Assembly: GCA_000754445.1 (NCBI GenBank)
Contig: JNSD01000004.1
Coordinates: forward strand, 1 to 48,131
From: an actinobacterium acMicro-4
GTDB lineage: Bacteria > Actinomycetota > Actinomycetes > Actinomycetales > Microbacteriaceae
Direction of reading: 5' to 3'
Length of the DNA stretch: 48,131 nucleotides
Part shown: positions 1 through 8,935 of the stretch, in pieces
How positions within the stretch are numbered: the stretch's first letter is position 1
Layout of the letters: each line of letters starts with the position of its first letter
Translations under genes and position numbers: made by a program
Notes under the pieces: generated by a model
Told to the model about the DNA's origin: nothing
Database searches by the model: none
What the model saw: the letters and a program-made list of their open reading frames with translations, nothing else

Positions 1-95
1 GGAACAAAGTGACGCAGCATGTCCTCAATGGAGAGCACCGGATGCCGATCGCAGAGACTCGCCGGGGTGCTAGTCCCTGGATTGGCGGGGTTCAT
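1..95 (-). CDS. zapE: ZapE/AFG1-like ATPase, N-terminal fragment (runs off window)
   Basis: Only the first ~31 codons lie inside the window; the gene continues past base 1. The reading begins MNPANPGTS and goes on to SLCDRHPVLSIEDMLRHFV, which resembles the N-terminal segment of actinobacterial ZapE-type ATPases just before their P-loop domain. ZapE is a cytoplasmic AFG1-family ATPase linked to the division ring in Proteobacteria; its role in Actinobacteria is less clear. An in-frame GTG at 104 is an alternative start, and neither start has a clear ribosome binding site. A mycobacterial ZapE-like gene next to the RibD-like gene fits the neighbourhood. No ATPase motif is visible, so the call rests on weak N-terminal similarity and context. 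Confidence 0.5.
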   Translation of the reverse strand, partial: MNPANPGTSTPASLCDRHPVLSIEDMLRHFV

Positions 96-213
96 CTGAC
101 TCACTTCGTAGCATTCGGCGACAACGTTCAGGGGAGAGTGCGACAATGGGCACAAGGCTCCAGCGTACCGGGCTGGGCCATCCGGTTATGTGCAGTCCCC
201 AAGGAGTTCCACT

Positions 214-1107
214 GTGAGTCTTCCCGCTGACCCCTCTCCCGAACTAGCCGACTACGCGCACCCGGAGCGCCTGGTCACAACGGCCTGGCTTGCTGAGAAC
301 CTCGCAACACCGGGACTGGCAATCGTCGAATCCAACGAGGACGTCTTGCTTTATGAGACCGGTCATATTCCAGGAGCCATCAAGGTCGACTGGCACACCG
401 AGCTGAATGACCCAGTGGTTCGTGACTATGTCGATGGCGCGGGGTTCGCTGCCCTCCTGTCGGCAAAGGGAATCTCCCGCGACGACACCGTCGTGATCTA
501 TGGCGATAAGAGCAACTGGTGGGCCGCCTATGCCCTGTGGGTTTTCACTCTTTTCGGCCACACCGATGTTCGCCTCCTGAACGGAGGCCGCGATGCCTGG
601 GTCGCAGAGGGCCGCGAACTTACTAAAGACCTCCCCAGTCGGGCTTCGACCAACTATCCAGTGGTTACTCGCAATGATTCCGACATCCGCGCGTTCAAGG
701 AGGATGTGTCCCAGCACTTTGGCAAGCCACTGATTGATGTCCGAAGCCCCGAGGAATACAGCGGCGAGCGCACCCATATGCCGGCATATCCCGAAGAGGG
801 CGCTCTCCGTGGGGGACATATCCCGACCGCGCGTAGCGTTCCCTGGGCCAAGGCTGCTGCTGAGGACGGAACCTTGAAATCCCACGCCGCTCTCGTTGAG
901 CTCTACCTCGAGGGGCAGGGCATCGCGCCCTCCGACGATGTGATCACCTACTGCCGCATTGGTGAGCGCTCGAGCCACACGTGGTTTGTGCTCAAATACC
1001 TCCTCGGTGTTGACACCGTGCGCAACTACGACGGCTCGTGGACTGAGTGGGGCAGTGCTGTTCGTGTTCCGATCGCCACGGGCAACGAGCCAGGCGCCGC
1101 TCCCTAA
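214..1107 (+). CDS. sseA: Thiosulfate/3-mercaptopyruvate sulfurtransferase (tandem rhodanese)
   Basis: A 297-residue cytoplasmic two-domain rhodanese that moves sulfane sulfur from thiosulfate or mercaptopyruvate to a thiophilic acceptor through a persulfide. The N-terminal non-catalytic rhodanese domain contains [11 protein letters not shown]. The C-terminal domain contains [11 protein letters not shown] and the active loop [10 protein letters not shown] with catalytic Cys at about residue 247. I chose GTG 214 because AAGGAG lies at 201-206, 7 bases upstream; an upstream in-frame ATG at 190 has no such site. It is followed 2 bases later by sufE, the same pairing as Rv3283-Rv3284 in M. tuberculosis, which suggests persulfide exchange between the two products. 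Thiosulfate and mercaptopyruvate use cannot be separated by sequence alone. Confidence 0.93.
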   Translation: MSLPADPSPELADYAHPERLVTTAWLAENLATPGLAIVESNEDVLLYETGHIPGAIKVDWHTELNDPVVRDYVDGAGFAALLSAKGISRDDTVVIYGDKSNWWAAYALWVFTLFGHTDVRLLNGGRDAWVAEGRELTKDLPSRASTNYPVVTRNDSDIRAFKEDVSQHFGKPLIDVRSPEEYSGERTHMPAYPEEGALRGGHIPTARSVPWAKAAAEDGTLKSHAALVELYLEGQGIAPSDDVITYCRIGERSSHTWFVLKYLLGVDTVRNYDGSWTEWGSAVRVPIATGNEPGAAP

Positions 1108-1109
1108 CC

Positions 1110-1547
1110 ATGGGCGAGACCGTGGCGGCTCTGCCGCCTTCGCTCCAAGCAATCAGGGATGACTTCCTGGCACTCACCGTGCCCGATCGACTGCAGCTGT
1201 TGCTCGAGTTCTCGGATTCTCTACCCGAGGTGCCCGACGGACTCATTGGCTCTGACGAATGGGAGCGGGTTGAGGAGTGCCAATCCCCCGTGTTCATCTC
1301 CGTGGACGCAGGGCCAGACGCCGTCATTGTCCATGCCACTGCGCCCGCTGAAGCCCCCACCACCAGAGGATTTGCCTCGATCTTGGTTCACGGCCTCCAC
1401 GGGATGACCCCGGAGCAGGTGAAGGCAGTCCCCGCTGATTTCCCCCTATTGCTCGGCCTCCAGAACGCCGTGAGCATGTTGCGACTGCGAGGCATGTCGG
1501 GAATGTTGTGGCGCATTAAACGCCAGGTCGACGAGAGCCTGTCCTGA
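1110..1547 (+). CDS. sufE: SufE-family cysteine desulfuration protein
   Basis: A 145-residue SufE-fold protein. SufE proteins accept a persulfide on a conserved cysteine and pass sulfur on, classically from SufS to the Fe-S scaffold. Cys57 in the motif ECQSPVF is the expected acceptor. The N-terminal helix (LPPSLQAIRDDFLAL) and the later GLHGMTPEQV and LLGLQNAVSMLRLRGM segments are typical of the family. ATG 1110 begins 2 bases after the sulfurtransferase stop, so the two are translated from one message. No cysteine desulfurase lies nearby, so its donor may be the neighbouring rhodanese; that is inference. The next gene starts directly after its stop. Confidence 0.93.
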   Translation: MGETVAALPPSLQAIRDDFLALTVPDRLQLLLEFSDSLPEVPDGLIGSDEWERVEECQSPVFISVDAGPDAVIVHATAPAEAPTTRGFASILVHGLHGMTPEQVKAVPADFPLLLGLQNAVSMLRLRGMSGMLWRIKRQVDESLS

Positions 1548-2300
1548 GTGAATCTTTACCGGGTGTTGCCACCACCCCCGCAGGTTTTTGACCTCAGCAA
1601 CGGAGCTGATGTGGCTCTGCTCACAGCAGATCTTGCGCCTCCTGCCACTGCCTGGGTGAGGGCAGTGATGGTCACCAACGCCCTGGGAGAAACCGAAGGC
1701 CTCGATGGCACCAGCGGCAGCCTCACCTCGGGCGTAGACCGTCGTCTGCTGAAGCTCCACCGCGCTGCATCTGACGTCATTGTTGTGGGCGCTGAAACAG
1801 TCAGACGCGAACGCATTCCCGTGCCCGAGACCACACCGTTGGCGGTGGTGAGCGCAACCGGTGACCTGGGTGGGCACCAGTTGATTACCTCTCCGGGTAG
1901 TCGGCTTGTGGTGGTGACGAGACCAGTAGCGTCTAGGAAGGTGCGGGAGACCCTCGGCACCATAGACGCCGAGATTCTCACGGTTCAGGGCGAGGGCCAC
2001 ATTCCCGCACGGGAGGTGCACGAGCTCCTGAGCACGGCGCTTAGCGCACAGCACTTTCTGCTGGAGGGAGGTCGGAGCCTCTGGGAATCCTGGGCGCACC
2101 TCATCGACGAGGTAGCTCTGTCAGTGACCCCACCACCTAACGATGTGCACCGGGGAATACCGTCCTGGTGGCCACTGGACACCGGAGCGTGGCAACTGAC
2201 GTCCTTGATGACTGACGATGCAAAGATGCTGTATCACCGCTACCAAACCGGTTCTCGCGGCGCGCCCTCAGAGGTGTTGGACTCCAGCGCTTTACGCTAA
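1548..2300 (+). CDS. RibD C-terminal-domain (pyrimidine/dihydrofolate reductase-like) protein
   Basis: A 250-residue protein of the RibD_C/dihydrofolate-reductase-like fold. NADPH-dependent members reduce the riboflavin intermediate diaminohydroxyribosylamino-pyrimidinone phosphate; the stand-alone actinobacterial paralogue (like Rv2671) has been linked to folate reduction. Visible family features are RAVMVTNALGETEGLDGTSG near residues 38-57, VVGAETVRRE for the nucleotide-binding region, and HFLLEGGRSLWESW in the second half. No deaminase domain is attached, so it is not a bifunctional RibD. The GTG start abuts the sufE stop with no spacer, implying translational coupling. The exact substrate is unresolved. 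Confidence 0.85.
   Translation: MNLYRVLPPPPQVFDLSNGADVALLTADLAPPATAWVRAVMVTNALGETEGLDGTSGSLTSGVDRRLLKLHRAASDVIVVGAETVRRERIPVPETTPLAVVSATGDLGGHQLITSPGSRLVVVTRPVASRKVRETLGTIDAEILTVQGEGHIPAREVHELLSTALSAQHFLLEGGRSLWESWAHLIDEVALSVTPPPNDVHRGIPSWWPLDTGAWQLTSLMTDDAKMLYHRYQTGSRGAPSEVLDSSALR
2293..2298 (+). promoter_or_regulatory. Candidate -10 element for leaderless DUF3000 transcript
   Basis: TACGCT (TANNNT type) ends 6 bases before the DUF3000 ATG at 2305, with no Shine-Dalgarno in between. Its last base is the first base of the TAA stop of the RibD-like gene. The spacing matches similar elements before dxs, nadE, panB, pepA and map in this window. No convincing -35 is visible. Confidence 0.5.
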
Positions 2301-2304
2301 AAAC

Positions 2305-2898
2305 ATGATTCAGGCTGCCCCCACAGGCGAGGTGCCCAAGGAATTCAGCGATGCGGTCGCCACCGCCGCTCTCGCGTTGCTGCGACCTGAGCTTCGGGTA
2401 GCAGAAACAGCAGCGCCCGAGGGGCTCGCCCCGTGTGCGCTGGCCTGGGCGGCAGACGTTGAGCCTTCTCACGCGACCTCGGATGGCGAATACGGCACTG
2501 GTCGCCTGGTCTTTCTGTGCGACCCGGAGCGGCCTGAGGCCTGGGGTTCTGCGTATCGCATGGTGGTGTTTGCCCAGGCCCCGGTTGACCCCTCCATGGG
2601 CGCCGATCAGTTCTTGCCAAACGTTGCCTGGTCGTGGCTGATGGACGCTCTTGATATCCGGGGTGCCGCGTATGAACGCGCGGCGGGGACCACCACAACC
2701 GTGTTGTCCACGGGTTTTGGAGAATTAGCGGGGAATCGCCAGGGCGCCCAAGTCGAAGTCCGAGCCTCATGGAGTCCGACGACCAGCAATCTGAAACCAC
2801 ATCTGGAGGCCTGGTCGGAGTTTGTCTGCATGTTGGCGGGTTTTCCGCCAACGCCGGATGGGGTGGCTGCCTTGCCCCCGCAACGCCAGGCCCCATGA
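2305..2898 (+). CDS. DUF3000 family protein
   Basis: A 197-residue protein recognised as DUF3000, a family confined to Actinobacteria with no known biochemical function. Typical stretches are MGADQFLPNVAWSWLMDAL at about 104-122 and RASWSPTTSNLKPHLEAWSEF near 160-180. There is no signal peptide or membrane segment, so it is predicted to be cytoplasmic. ATG 2305 starts 4 bases after the preceding stop; a longer upstream reading exists but overlaps the RibD-like gene and is unlikely. Its stop overlaps the RNase D start as ATGA, so the two are probably coupled. A DUF3000-RNase D pair upstream of dxs is a conserved actinobacterial arrangement, which hints at an RNA- or isoprenoid-related context but proves nothing. 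Confidence 0.85.
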   Translation: MIQAAPTGEVPKEFSDAVATAALALLRPELRVAETAAPEGLAPCALAWAADVEPSHATSDGEYGTGRLVFLCDPERPEAWGSAYRMVVFAQAPVDPSMGADQFLPNVAWSWLMDALDIRGAAYERAAGTTTTVLSTGFGELAGNRQGAQVEVRASWSPTTSNLKPHLEAWSEFVCMLAGFPPTPDGVAALPPQRQAP

Positions 2899-4127
2899 GC
2901 GACGACGTAGAAGAAACTCCTCCACTACCCCCCGCCGTCGCGAAGGCTCCCATCGTGTTGGTGGAAGATCGCGCTGCCTTCCGTCTCGCACTAGACGGGC
3001 TAGTGCAAGGATCGGGACCCCTCGCACTCGACGCGGAACGGGCCAGTGGCTTTCGCTATTCCTCCCGGGCATACCTCGTGCAAGCCCACAGAACGGGCAC
3101 ACCGAACTTCCTGATTGACCCGGTGGGTGTGGGGGCACTCGATGACATCACGCATGAGCTCTCCCATCTCGAATGGATTATTCACGCGGCCCACCAGGAC
3201 CTTCCCTGTCTTCGCGAAGCCGGGGTGAACCCCGTCACCCTTTTTGATACGGAATTGGGAGCCAGGCTCGCCGGACTTCCCCGAGTTGGCCTCCAGGGTG
3301 TTGTGGAAGATGTCTTGGGTTTGAGCCTCGCCAAAGAACACTCGGCGGCTGACTGGTCAACCAGGCCACTGCCAGCCTCGTGGCTCACCTATGCGGCTTT
3401 GGATGTTGAGTACCTCCCTCAGGTGCGCGATGAGATTCATCGCATCCTCGGCGAGCAGGGCAAAGCGGATATCGCCGCGGAAGAATTTGAGGCGCAACTA
3501 TCCCTAGCTCCCAACACTCCACGAACTGAGCCCTGGCGCAGGCTCTCTGGACTTCATCAAATCCGGGGCCCCCGGAAACTCGCTGTTGCTCGGGAATTGT
3601 GGGTCACCAGAGAGTCCTTTGCCGAGGAGACCGACACGGCACCGGGACGTTTAGTTCCAGACCGAGCACTGGTGGCAGCAGTGCTCGCAGAACCTCCCAC
3701 TAAGCGAGATCTGGCGGGACTCAAGGCCTTCAGCGGGCGGGCATCACGCTCCGAGTTGGACCGCTGGTGGTCGGCTATAGAGCGCGGGCGAGCGACCAAG
3801 AATCTTCCGGAAGCCCGCTCCACCTCAGAGGGCCCGCCCCCACCACGAGTGTGGGCGGAAAAGAACCCTGTGGCGTGGGCCCGTTTGAGCGCCTCGAAGG
3901 AGGAGTTGGCTCGCCTCTCCGAGGAGAGGTCTATTCCCTCAGAGAACCTCCTCACACCAGATTTCCTCCGCCGACTCTGCTGGGATGCCCCCGTGGATAT
4001 CTCCCCCCCAGGTATCCGTCAGGCGCTTCTCGATAAAGGCGCTCGAGCGTGGCAGGTGAATATCGTTGCGGAGGCACTCAGCACCGTGTTTCACACGGTT
4101 GGTGAATCCGAACCGACCGCGGAATGA
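2895..4127 (+). CDS. rnd: Ribonuclease D-like 3'-5' exonuclease with HRDC domain
   Basis: A 410-residue DEDDy exonuclease. RNase D trims 3' ends of tRNA precursors and other structured RNAs using two metal ions. The acidic residues are visible: Asp46/Glu48 in LALDAERASG, Asp102 in HAAHQDLPCLREAG, and the Tyr166-Asp170 pair in SWLTYAALDVEYL. An HRDC nucleic-acid-binding domain follows at roughly residues 214-290 (EPWRRLSGLHQIRGPRKLAV), then a C-terminal helical region ending in RQALLDKGARAWQVNIV. The start ATG overlaps the DUF3000 stop (ATGA). The in-frame extension back to 2769 lies inside DUF3000 and is rejected. It converges with dxs across a 42-base gap that shows only a short direct repeat (ggattacctgg twice). 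Confidence 0.93.
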   Translation: MSDDVEETPPLPPAVAKAPIVLVEDRAAFRLALDGLVQGSGPLALDAERASGFRYSSRAYLVQAHRTGTPNFLIDPVGVGALDDITHELSHLEWIIHAAHQDLPCLREAGVNPVTLFDTELGARLAGLPRVGLQGVVEDVLGLSLAKEHSAADWSTRPLPASWLTYAALDVEYLPQVRDEIHRILGEQGKADIAAEEFEAQLSLAPNTPRTEPWRRLSGLHQIRGPRKLAVARELWVTRESFAEETDTAPGRLVPDRALVAAVLAEPPTKRDLAGLKAFSGRASRSELDRWWSAIERGRATKNLPEARSTSEGPPPPRVWAEKNPVAWARLSASKEELARLSEERSIPSENLLTPDFLRRLCWDAPVDISPPGIRQALLDKGARAWQVNIVAEALSTVFHTVGESEPTAE

Positions 4128-4169
4128 GCGCAGGCCTAGCGGGTCACCTGAGTGGATTACCTGGCTGGA

Positions 4170-6131
4170 TTACCTGGCGCCCTCGGAGTCAGAGCGAGCG
4201 TCAAGGGACGCTTCCGTGGTGTTCTCCACCGGGAGAGGCCTGGCCACGGGAACCTTCATCCCCAGCACCTGAGCAACGACGTTGCGGGCAATCGTTTGAG
4301 AGGTTAGCCCGACCGCAGTGAGAATCTCTGCGCGCTCAGCGTGATCGAGGAATTCATCGGGAAGTCCAATCTCATCAACCGCCGTGTCAACACCTGCTGC
4401 TCGGAGTTCCTGGCGGATTCTGGTTCCCACTCCCCCGACACGAATGCCATCTTCGATGCTGATCACAATCCGGTGCTCTCGAGCCATGGTGATGATGCTG
4501 GGTGCAACGGGGACGACCCACCGCGGGTCGATGACGGTCGCGCCGATACCCTGGTCGGCTAACCGATCCCTCACCTCGAGAGCCACATGAGCCATGGGAC
4601 CGACCGCAACAATCAAGACGTCTTTATGAGCGGCCTCAGCGAGGACATCAACGCCATCCTCACTCCGGCGAAGTGCGTCGAGCTCTGGGGCGACAGAGCC
4701 CTTGGGAAACCGCACCACCGTCGGGGCGTCATCAATCGCAATGGCTTCTCTCAACTCCTCACGCAGACGCTTGGCATCTCGGGGTGCTGCAAGGCGAATA
4801 CCGGGCACGACCTGAAGAATCGACAGATCCCACATGCCGTGGTGGCTCGGGCCATCAGGACCGGTCACGCCGGCTCGATCCAGAACGAATGTCACGCCTG
4901 CTTTGTGGAGGGCGACGTCCATGAGTACCTGGTCAAAAGCGCGGTTGATGAACGTGGCATAGACGGCCACAACAGGGTGCATCCCGCCGTAGGCGAGGCC
5001 GGCCGCGCTCGCCACCGCGTGCTGTTCGGCAATACCCACATCGAGCACCCGCTCGGGATACTGGGCTGCCATCCGGTGGAGCCCTGTGGGTCGGAGCATG
5101 GCGGCGGTAATGCCCACTACCCTCGGGTTCTCGCCAGCGATGTGAAGCATCTCGTCGCCAAAGACTCCAGTCCACGAGACCGTGTTGGAGGATTCTCGAT
5201 TCTCCCCGGTTATCGGATCAATCTGGCCCACCGCGTGGAACTGGTCGGCCTCATCGTCGAGAGCCGGTTGATAGCCGCGGCCCTTTTGGGTAATCACGTG
5301 AACGATGACCGGAGCTTTGCGCTGCTTGGCTTGACGGAGCGTCCGCTCAACATCCTCAATATTGTGGCCATCGACTGGGCCCAAGTACTTGATATCGAGG
5401 TTGGAATACAAGTGCTCATTGTTTGCAAAACGGGACAAGAAACCTCGCGTGCCACCGCGCAGGCCCCGATACACGGCCTTACCGGGCGCGCCAAAAAGAC
5501 CGAAAAATCTCTCTGCCGTGGATTTAAGCACTCGATACGAACCCTTGGCGCGGACATTACCCAGGAACCTGGCCATGCCACCGATTGTCGGTGCATAGGA
5601 GCGTCCATTGTCATTGACCACAATGATGAGGTTGCGATCGTTGTCATGGGAGATGTTGTTGAGCGCCTCCCACGTCATACCGCCGGTGAGCGAACCGTCA
5701 CCGACGACTGCCACGACAAAACGATCTCGCTCGCCGGTCATATGGAAGGCCCGAGAGATACCCTCGGCCCAGCTCAGCGAGCTCGACGCGTGGGAGCTCT
5801 CGACTATGTCGTGCTCGGACTCCGAGCGCTGAGGATAACCGGCGAGGCCTCCTTTGTGGCGAAGCCGGGAGAAGTCTTGCCGGCCGGTCAGGAGCTTGTG
5901 AACATAGGACTGGTGTCCGGTATCCCAGATGAAGGGGTCTTTGGGTGAGTCAAAAACTCTGTGCAACGCAATGGTGAGCTCTACCACTCCGAGGTTTGGG
6001 CCCAAATGCCCGCCCGACTTCGCCACCTCGGTAATCAAGAAGGTGCGAATTTCTGAGGCAAGCGCGTCGAGCTGGGTGTGGCTCAGGGCGTCCAGGTCAC
6101 GAGGGGTGGAAATAGAGCTCAGCAACGACAT
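4170..6131 (-). CDS. dxs: 1-deoxy-D-xylulose-5-phosphate synthase
   Basis: Thiamine-diphosphate enzyme that condenses pyruvate with glyceraldehyde-3-phosphate, the first step of the MEP isoprenoid pathway. The 653-residue length is normal. Motifs in order are GGHLGPNLGVVELTIALHRV at the N-terminus, the ThDP-binding GDGSLTGGM with its following ALNNIS, the pyrimidine-domain DVGIAEQHAV around residue 370, and DRAGVTGPDGPSHHG. I take ATG 6131 as start because TAGGCT lies exactly 6 bases upstream, suggesting a leaderless message; a GTG two codons earlier (6137) would fall inside that spacer. It supplies precursors for menaquinone, undecaprenyl carrier and carotenoids. Confidence 0.97.
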   Translation of the reverse strand: MSLLSSISTPRDLDALSHTQLDALASEIRTFLITEVAKSGGHLGPNLGVVELTIALHRVFDSPKDPFIWDTGHQSYVHKLLTGRQDFSRLRHKGGLAGYPQRSESEHDIVESSHASSSLSWAEGISRAFHMTGERDRFVVAVVGDGSLTGGMTWEALNNISHDNDRNLIIVVNDNGRSYAPTIGGMARFLGNVRAKGSYRVLKSTAERFFGLFGAPGKAVYRGLRGGTRGFLSRFANNEHLYSNLDIKYLGPVDGHNIEDVERTLRQAKQRKAPVIVHVITQKGRGYQPALDDEADQFHAVGQIDPITGENRESSNTVSWTGVFGDEMLHIAGENPRVVGITAAMLRPTGLHRMAAQYPERVLDVGIAEQHAVASAAGLAYGGMHPVVAVYATFINRAFDQVLMDVALHKAGVTFVLDRAGVTGPDGPSHHGMWDLSILQVVPGIRLAAPRDAKRLREELREAIAIDDAPTVVRFPKGSVAPELDALRRSEDGVDVLAEAAHKDVLIVAVGPMAHVALEVRDRLADQGIGATVIDPRWVVPVAPSIITMAREHRIVISIEDGIRVGGVGTRIRQELRAAGVDTAVDEIGLPDEFLDHAERAEILTAVGLTSQTIARNVVAQVLGMKVPVARPLPVENTTEASLDARSDSEGAR

Positions 6132-6137
6132 GACCAC

Positions 6138-6143
6138 AGCCTA
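6138..6143 (-). promoter_or_regulatory. Candidate -10 element for leaderless dxs transcript
   Basis: On the minus strand TAGGCT occupies 6143-6138, followed by 6 bases and the dxs ATG. There is no Shine-Dalgarno sequence. The identical hexamer sits 6-7 bases before the nadE and panB start codons. Confidence 0.55.
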
Positions 6144-6187
6144 CGACCAAAGTCTTGGAGGGTGCCAGCTGGCAGCTGTGACCTCGC

Positions 6188-8878
6188 CTAGAGCAGAGAG
6201 CGCACTACGTACTGGAGGATTCCACCGTTTCGGTAGTAGTCAGCCTCGGCAGGAGTATCGATACGAACAACCGCATAGAAGGTCACCGGGGTCTTGCCAG
6301 GCACCGAGTGCGCGGTCGGATTAGCGCTCACCCGAAGCGTGGAGGGGACAGGTCCGTCGTTGAGGGCAACAATGCCTTCAATGCTGAATTCTTCTGTACC
6401 ATCAAGGCCGAGCGATGCAGCCGTCTGTCCCGCCGGGAACTGCAGTGGAATCACACCCATTCCAATCAGGTTCGATCGGTGGATGCGCTCAAAGCTCTCA
6501 GCGATCACAGCGCGAACACCCAGAAGGCTGGTGCCCTTAGCGGCCCAGTCGCGCGAGGACCCTGAGCCATACTCTTTCCCAGCGAGGATGACCAGAGGTG
6601 TTGCCGCTGCCGCATAGCTTTCAGAGGCGTCGTAGATGGTCGTCTGCGAGGCGTCTGCGGTGGTGAAGTCTCTCGTGAAGCCGCCCTCTACTCCCGGGAG
6701 CAGAAGGTTCTTCAAGCGGATATTGGCGAAGGTTCCCCGAATCATGACCTCGTGATTTCCGCGACGCGAACCGTAAGAGTTGAAGTCCAGGCGGTCGATT
6801 CCGCGGTCGCTGAGGTAACGACCGGCCGGACTATCAGCCTTGATGGAGCCGGCAGGGCTGATGTGGTCGGTAGTCACCGAGTCACCCAGTAACGCGAGTA
6901 CCCGTGCGCCGGCGATATCCATCACAGCAGCGGGTGTCGTCGTCATTCCCTCGAAATACGGGGGTTTTCTGACATAGGTCGATGCGTCGTCCCACTCGAA
7001 CGTGTCGCCGGTGGGCGTCGGGAGCGAACGCCAACGCTCGTCCCCATCGAACACGCTCGCATACTGCCTGAGGAACATATCGGTGTCGATGGACGAGTCG
7101 ATGGTGGCTTGAACCTCGGCGGCATCCGGCCACACATCGGCAAGGAAGACGTCCCTGCCCTGCTGGTCTTGGCCAAGCGCCTGGGTATCGAAATCAAAGT
7201 CCATCGTGCCTGCCAGAGCGTACGCAATGACGAGCGGAGGGCTCGCTAAGTAGTTCATTTTGACGTCTGGATTAATCCGGCCTTCAAAGTTCCGGTTGCC
7301 GGAGAGCACTGCGGTCACAGCAAGATCGTTCTCGTTGATGGCCTGGGAAATTTCATCGGCAAGAGGCCCAGAGTTTCCAATACACGTGGTGCATCCATAG
7401 CCCACGAGATAGAACCCCAGAGCTTCGAGGTCGTCCATCAGCCCGGCCTTCTCGTAGTAGTCGGTGACCACTTTTGAACCGGGAGCAAGAGTTGTTTTGA
7501 CCCAGGGCTTGGACTTGAGCCCCTTCTTCGCGGCGTTGCGTGCCAGCAAACCAGCGGCCAACATCACAGAGGGGTTGGAGGTGTTCGTGCACGAGGTAAT
7601 CGCGGCGATTGTCACCGCGCCGTTGTCCAGCTCAAAGCTCTGGGAGCCCACTGTCACGGGGACAGCTTTGGTCGAGGTTTCCGCGGAGAGGAAGCCCTCG
7701 AGGTCCTTGTGGAACTGCTCCTGCGCGCAATCCAGTGCAATGCGGTCCTGAGGCCTGCGAGGCCCAGCAATGCTCGGGACAACGCTCTCGAGGTCTAGCT
7801 CAATGTATTCGCTATAGCGAGGTTCGATGGAGGGATTGTGCCAGAGGCCCTGCGCTTTGGAGTACGCCTCGACCAAAGCAATCTGCTCGGCGCTGCGCCC
7901 GGTAAGGCGCAGGTAGTCGAGGGTAACCTCGTCGATGGGGAACATTGCTGCTGTCGAGCCGAACTCGGGGCTCATGTTTCCAATGGTGGCGCGGTTCGCG
8001 AGCGGGACATGAGTAACGCCGGCTCCATAAAACTCGACAAACTTACCCACCACGCCGTGAGCTCGGAGCATCTGGGTAATGGTCAACACAACATCGGTGG
8101 CCGTTACGCCCGCTGGAATCATGCCGGTGAGCTTGAATCCGACAACGCGGGGAATCAGCATCGACACCGGCTGGCCGAGCATGGCAGCCTCAGCCTCGAT
8201 TCCACCCACACCCCAACCAAGCACGCCAAGACCATTGACCATGGTGGTGTGAGAGTCCGTTCCCACACACGTGTCGGGGAACGCCTGGGTTACCCCCCCG
8301 AGGTTTTTTGTGTAGGTGACCTTGGCAAGGTTTTCAATATTCACCTGGTGGACGATGCCGGTGCCCGGTGGCACCACCTTGAAGTTGTCAAAAGCAGTCT
8401 GTCCCCAACGCAGGAACTGGTAGCGCTCACCGTTTCGTTCATACTCAATGTCAACGTTGCGGGTGAAGGAGTCTGGCTGCCCAAAAAGGTCTGCGATGAC
8501 CGAGTGGTCGATGACCAGCTCGGCTGGCGAGAGGGGGTTGACCTTGCCCGGGTTGCCGCCCAGGTCAACAATTGCCTCGCGCATAGTTGCCAAGTCAACG
8601 ATGCAGGGAACGCCAGTGAAATCCTGCAACACCACTCGGGCTGGGGTGAACTGGATTTCCGTGGAAGGCTCCGCATTCGGATCCCAACTGCCGAGCGCGC
8701 TGATCTGATCCTTGGTGATGTTGGCACCGTCTTCGGTGCGCAGCAGGTTCTCCAACAGCACTGTGAGGCTGAAGGGGAGAGTTTCGTGGCCCTCGACGCT
8801 GTTCGTGCGGTAGATCTCGTAGTCAGTGCCGCCGACGTTCAGCGTGGCCTTGGCACCGAAGCTATCTAGTGAACTCAC
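6188..8878 (-). CDS. acnA: Aconitate hydratase A
   Basis: An 896-residue AcnA/IRP1-type aconitase that interconverts citrate and isocitrate in the TCA cycle through a [4Fe-4S] cluster. Cluster ligands are Cys430 in [10 protein letters not shown] and Cys496/Cys499 in [11 protein letters not shown]. Other signatures are [10 protein letters not shown], the [20 protein letters not shown] segment at about 203-222, and the swivel-domain [12 protein letters not shown] equivalent, here [19 protein letters not shown] 8878 is preceded by AAGGAG eight bases upstream, an unusually good ribosome site for this window. A 14-base palindrome lies in its leader. It stands alone downstream of the DUF3159 gene on the same strand. 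Confidence 0.98.
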   Translation of the reverse strand: MSSLDSFGAKATLNVGGTDYEIYRTNSVEGHETLPFSLTVLLENLLRTEDGANITKDQISALGSWDPNAEPSTEIQFTPARVVLQDFTGVPCIVDLATMREAIVDLGGNPGKVNPLSPAELVIDHSVIADLFGQPDSFTRNVDIEYERNGERYQFLRWGQTAFDNFKVVPPGTGIVHQVNIENLAKVTYTKNLGGVTQAFPDTCVGTDSHTTMVNGLGVLGWGVGGIEAEAAMLGQPVSMLIPRVVGFKLTGMIPAGVTATDVVLTITQMLRAHGVVGKFVEFYGAGVTHVPLANRATIGNMSPEFGSTAAMFPIDEVTLDYLRLTGRSAEQIALVEAYSKAQGLWHNPSIEPRYSEYIELDLESVVPSIAGPRRPQDRIALDCAQEQFHKDLEGFLSAETSTKAVPVTVGSQSFELDNGAVTIAAITSCTNTSNPSVMLAAGLLARNAAKKGLKSKPWVKTTLAPGSKVVTDYYEKAGLMDDLEALGFYLVGYGCTTCIGNSGPLADEISQAINENDLAVTAVLSGNRNFEGRINPDVKMNYLASPPLVIAYALAGTMDFDFDTQALGQDQQGRDVFLADVWPDAAEVQATIDSSIDTDMFLRQYASVFDGDERWRSLPTPTGDTFEWDDASTYVRKPPYFEGMTTTPAAVMDIAGARVLALLGDSVTTDHISPAGSIKADSPAGRYLSDRGIDRLDFNSYGSRRGNHEVMIRGTFANIRLKNLLLPGVEGGFTRDFTTADASQTTIYDASESYAAAATPLVILAGKEYGSGSSRDWAAKGTSLLGVRAVIAESFERIHRSNLIGMGVIPLQFPAGQTAASLGLDGTEEFSIEGIVALNDGPVPSTLRVSANPTAHSVPGKTPVTFYAVVRIDTPAEADYYRNGGILQYVVRSLL

Positions 8879-8912
8879 GAGAGATTCTCCTTATCTACGA
8901 CGCCCGCATTTA

Positions 8913-8926
8913 TCTTGACATCAAGA
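8913..8926. promoter_or_regulatory. 14-bp palindrome upstream of aconitase (possible operator)
   Basis: Perfect inverted repeat TCTTGA-CA-TCAAGA, about 35 bases before the acn start and 13 bases upstream of its AAGGAG. Its position between the DUF3159 stop and the acn ribosome site suits a repressor operator; in corynebacteria acn is controlled by AcnR and other regulators. The binding protein here is unknown. Confidence 0.35.
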
Positions 8927-8935
8927 CAAATACTA

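Noticed and set aside
9-230. Open frame of 73 codons at the left edge, plus strand
   Set aside because: It runs across the zapE-like start, the intergenic region and the sulfurtransferase start. It has no ribosome site and resembles no protein family.
244-1152. 302-codon open frame antisense to the sulfurtransferase and sufE
   Set aside because: It is the mirror of well-recognised genes in high-GC DNA and shows no domain.
4153-4177. Direct repeat ggattacctgg between rnd and dxs as a terminator or attachment site
   Set aside because: The copies are direct, not inverted, only 11 bases long, and one lies over the dxs end. No mobile gene is nearby.
4587-5948. 453-codon open frame antisense to dxs
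   Set aside because: Low-quality sequence without motifs, fully inside a confident dxs. A GC-skewed third-position artefact.
7838-8869. 343-codon open frame antisense to aconitase
   Set aside because: Entirely covered by the conserved aconitase reading; no family match.
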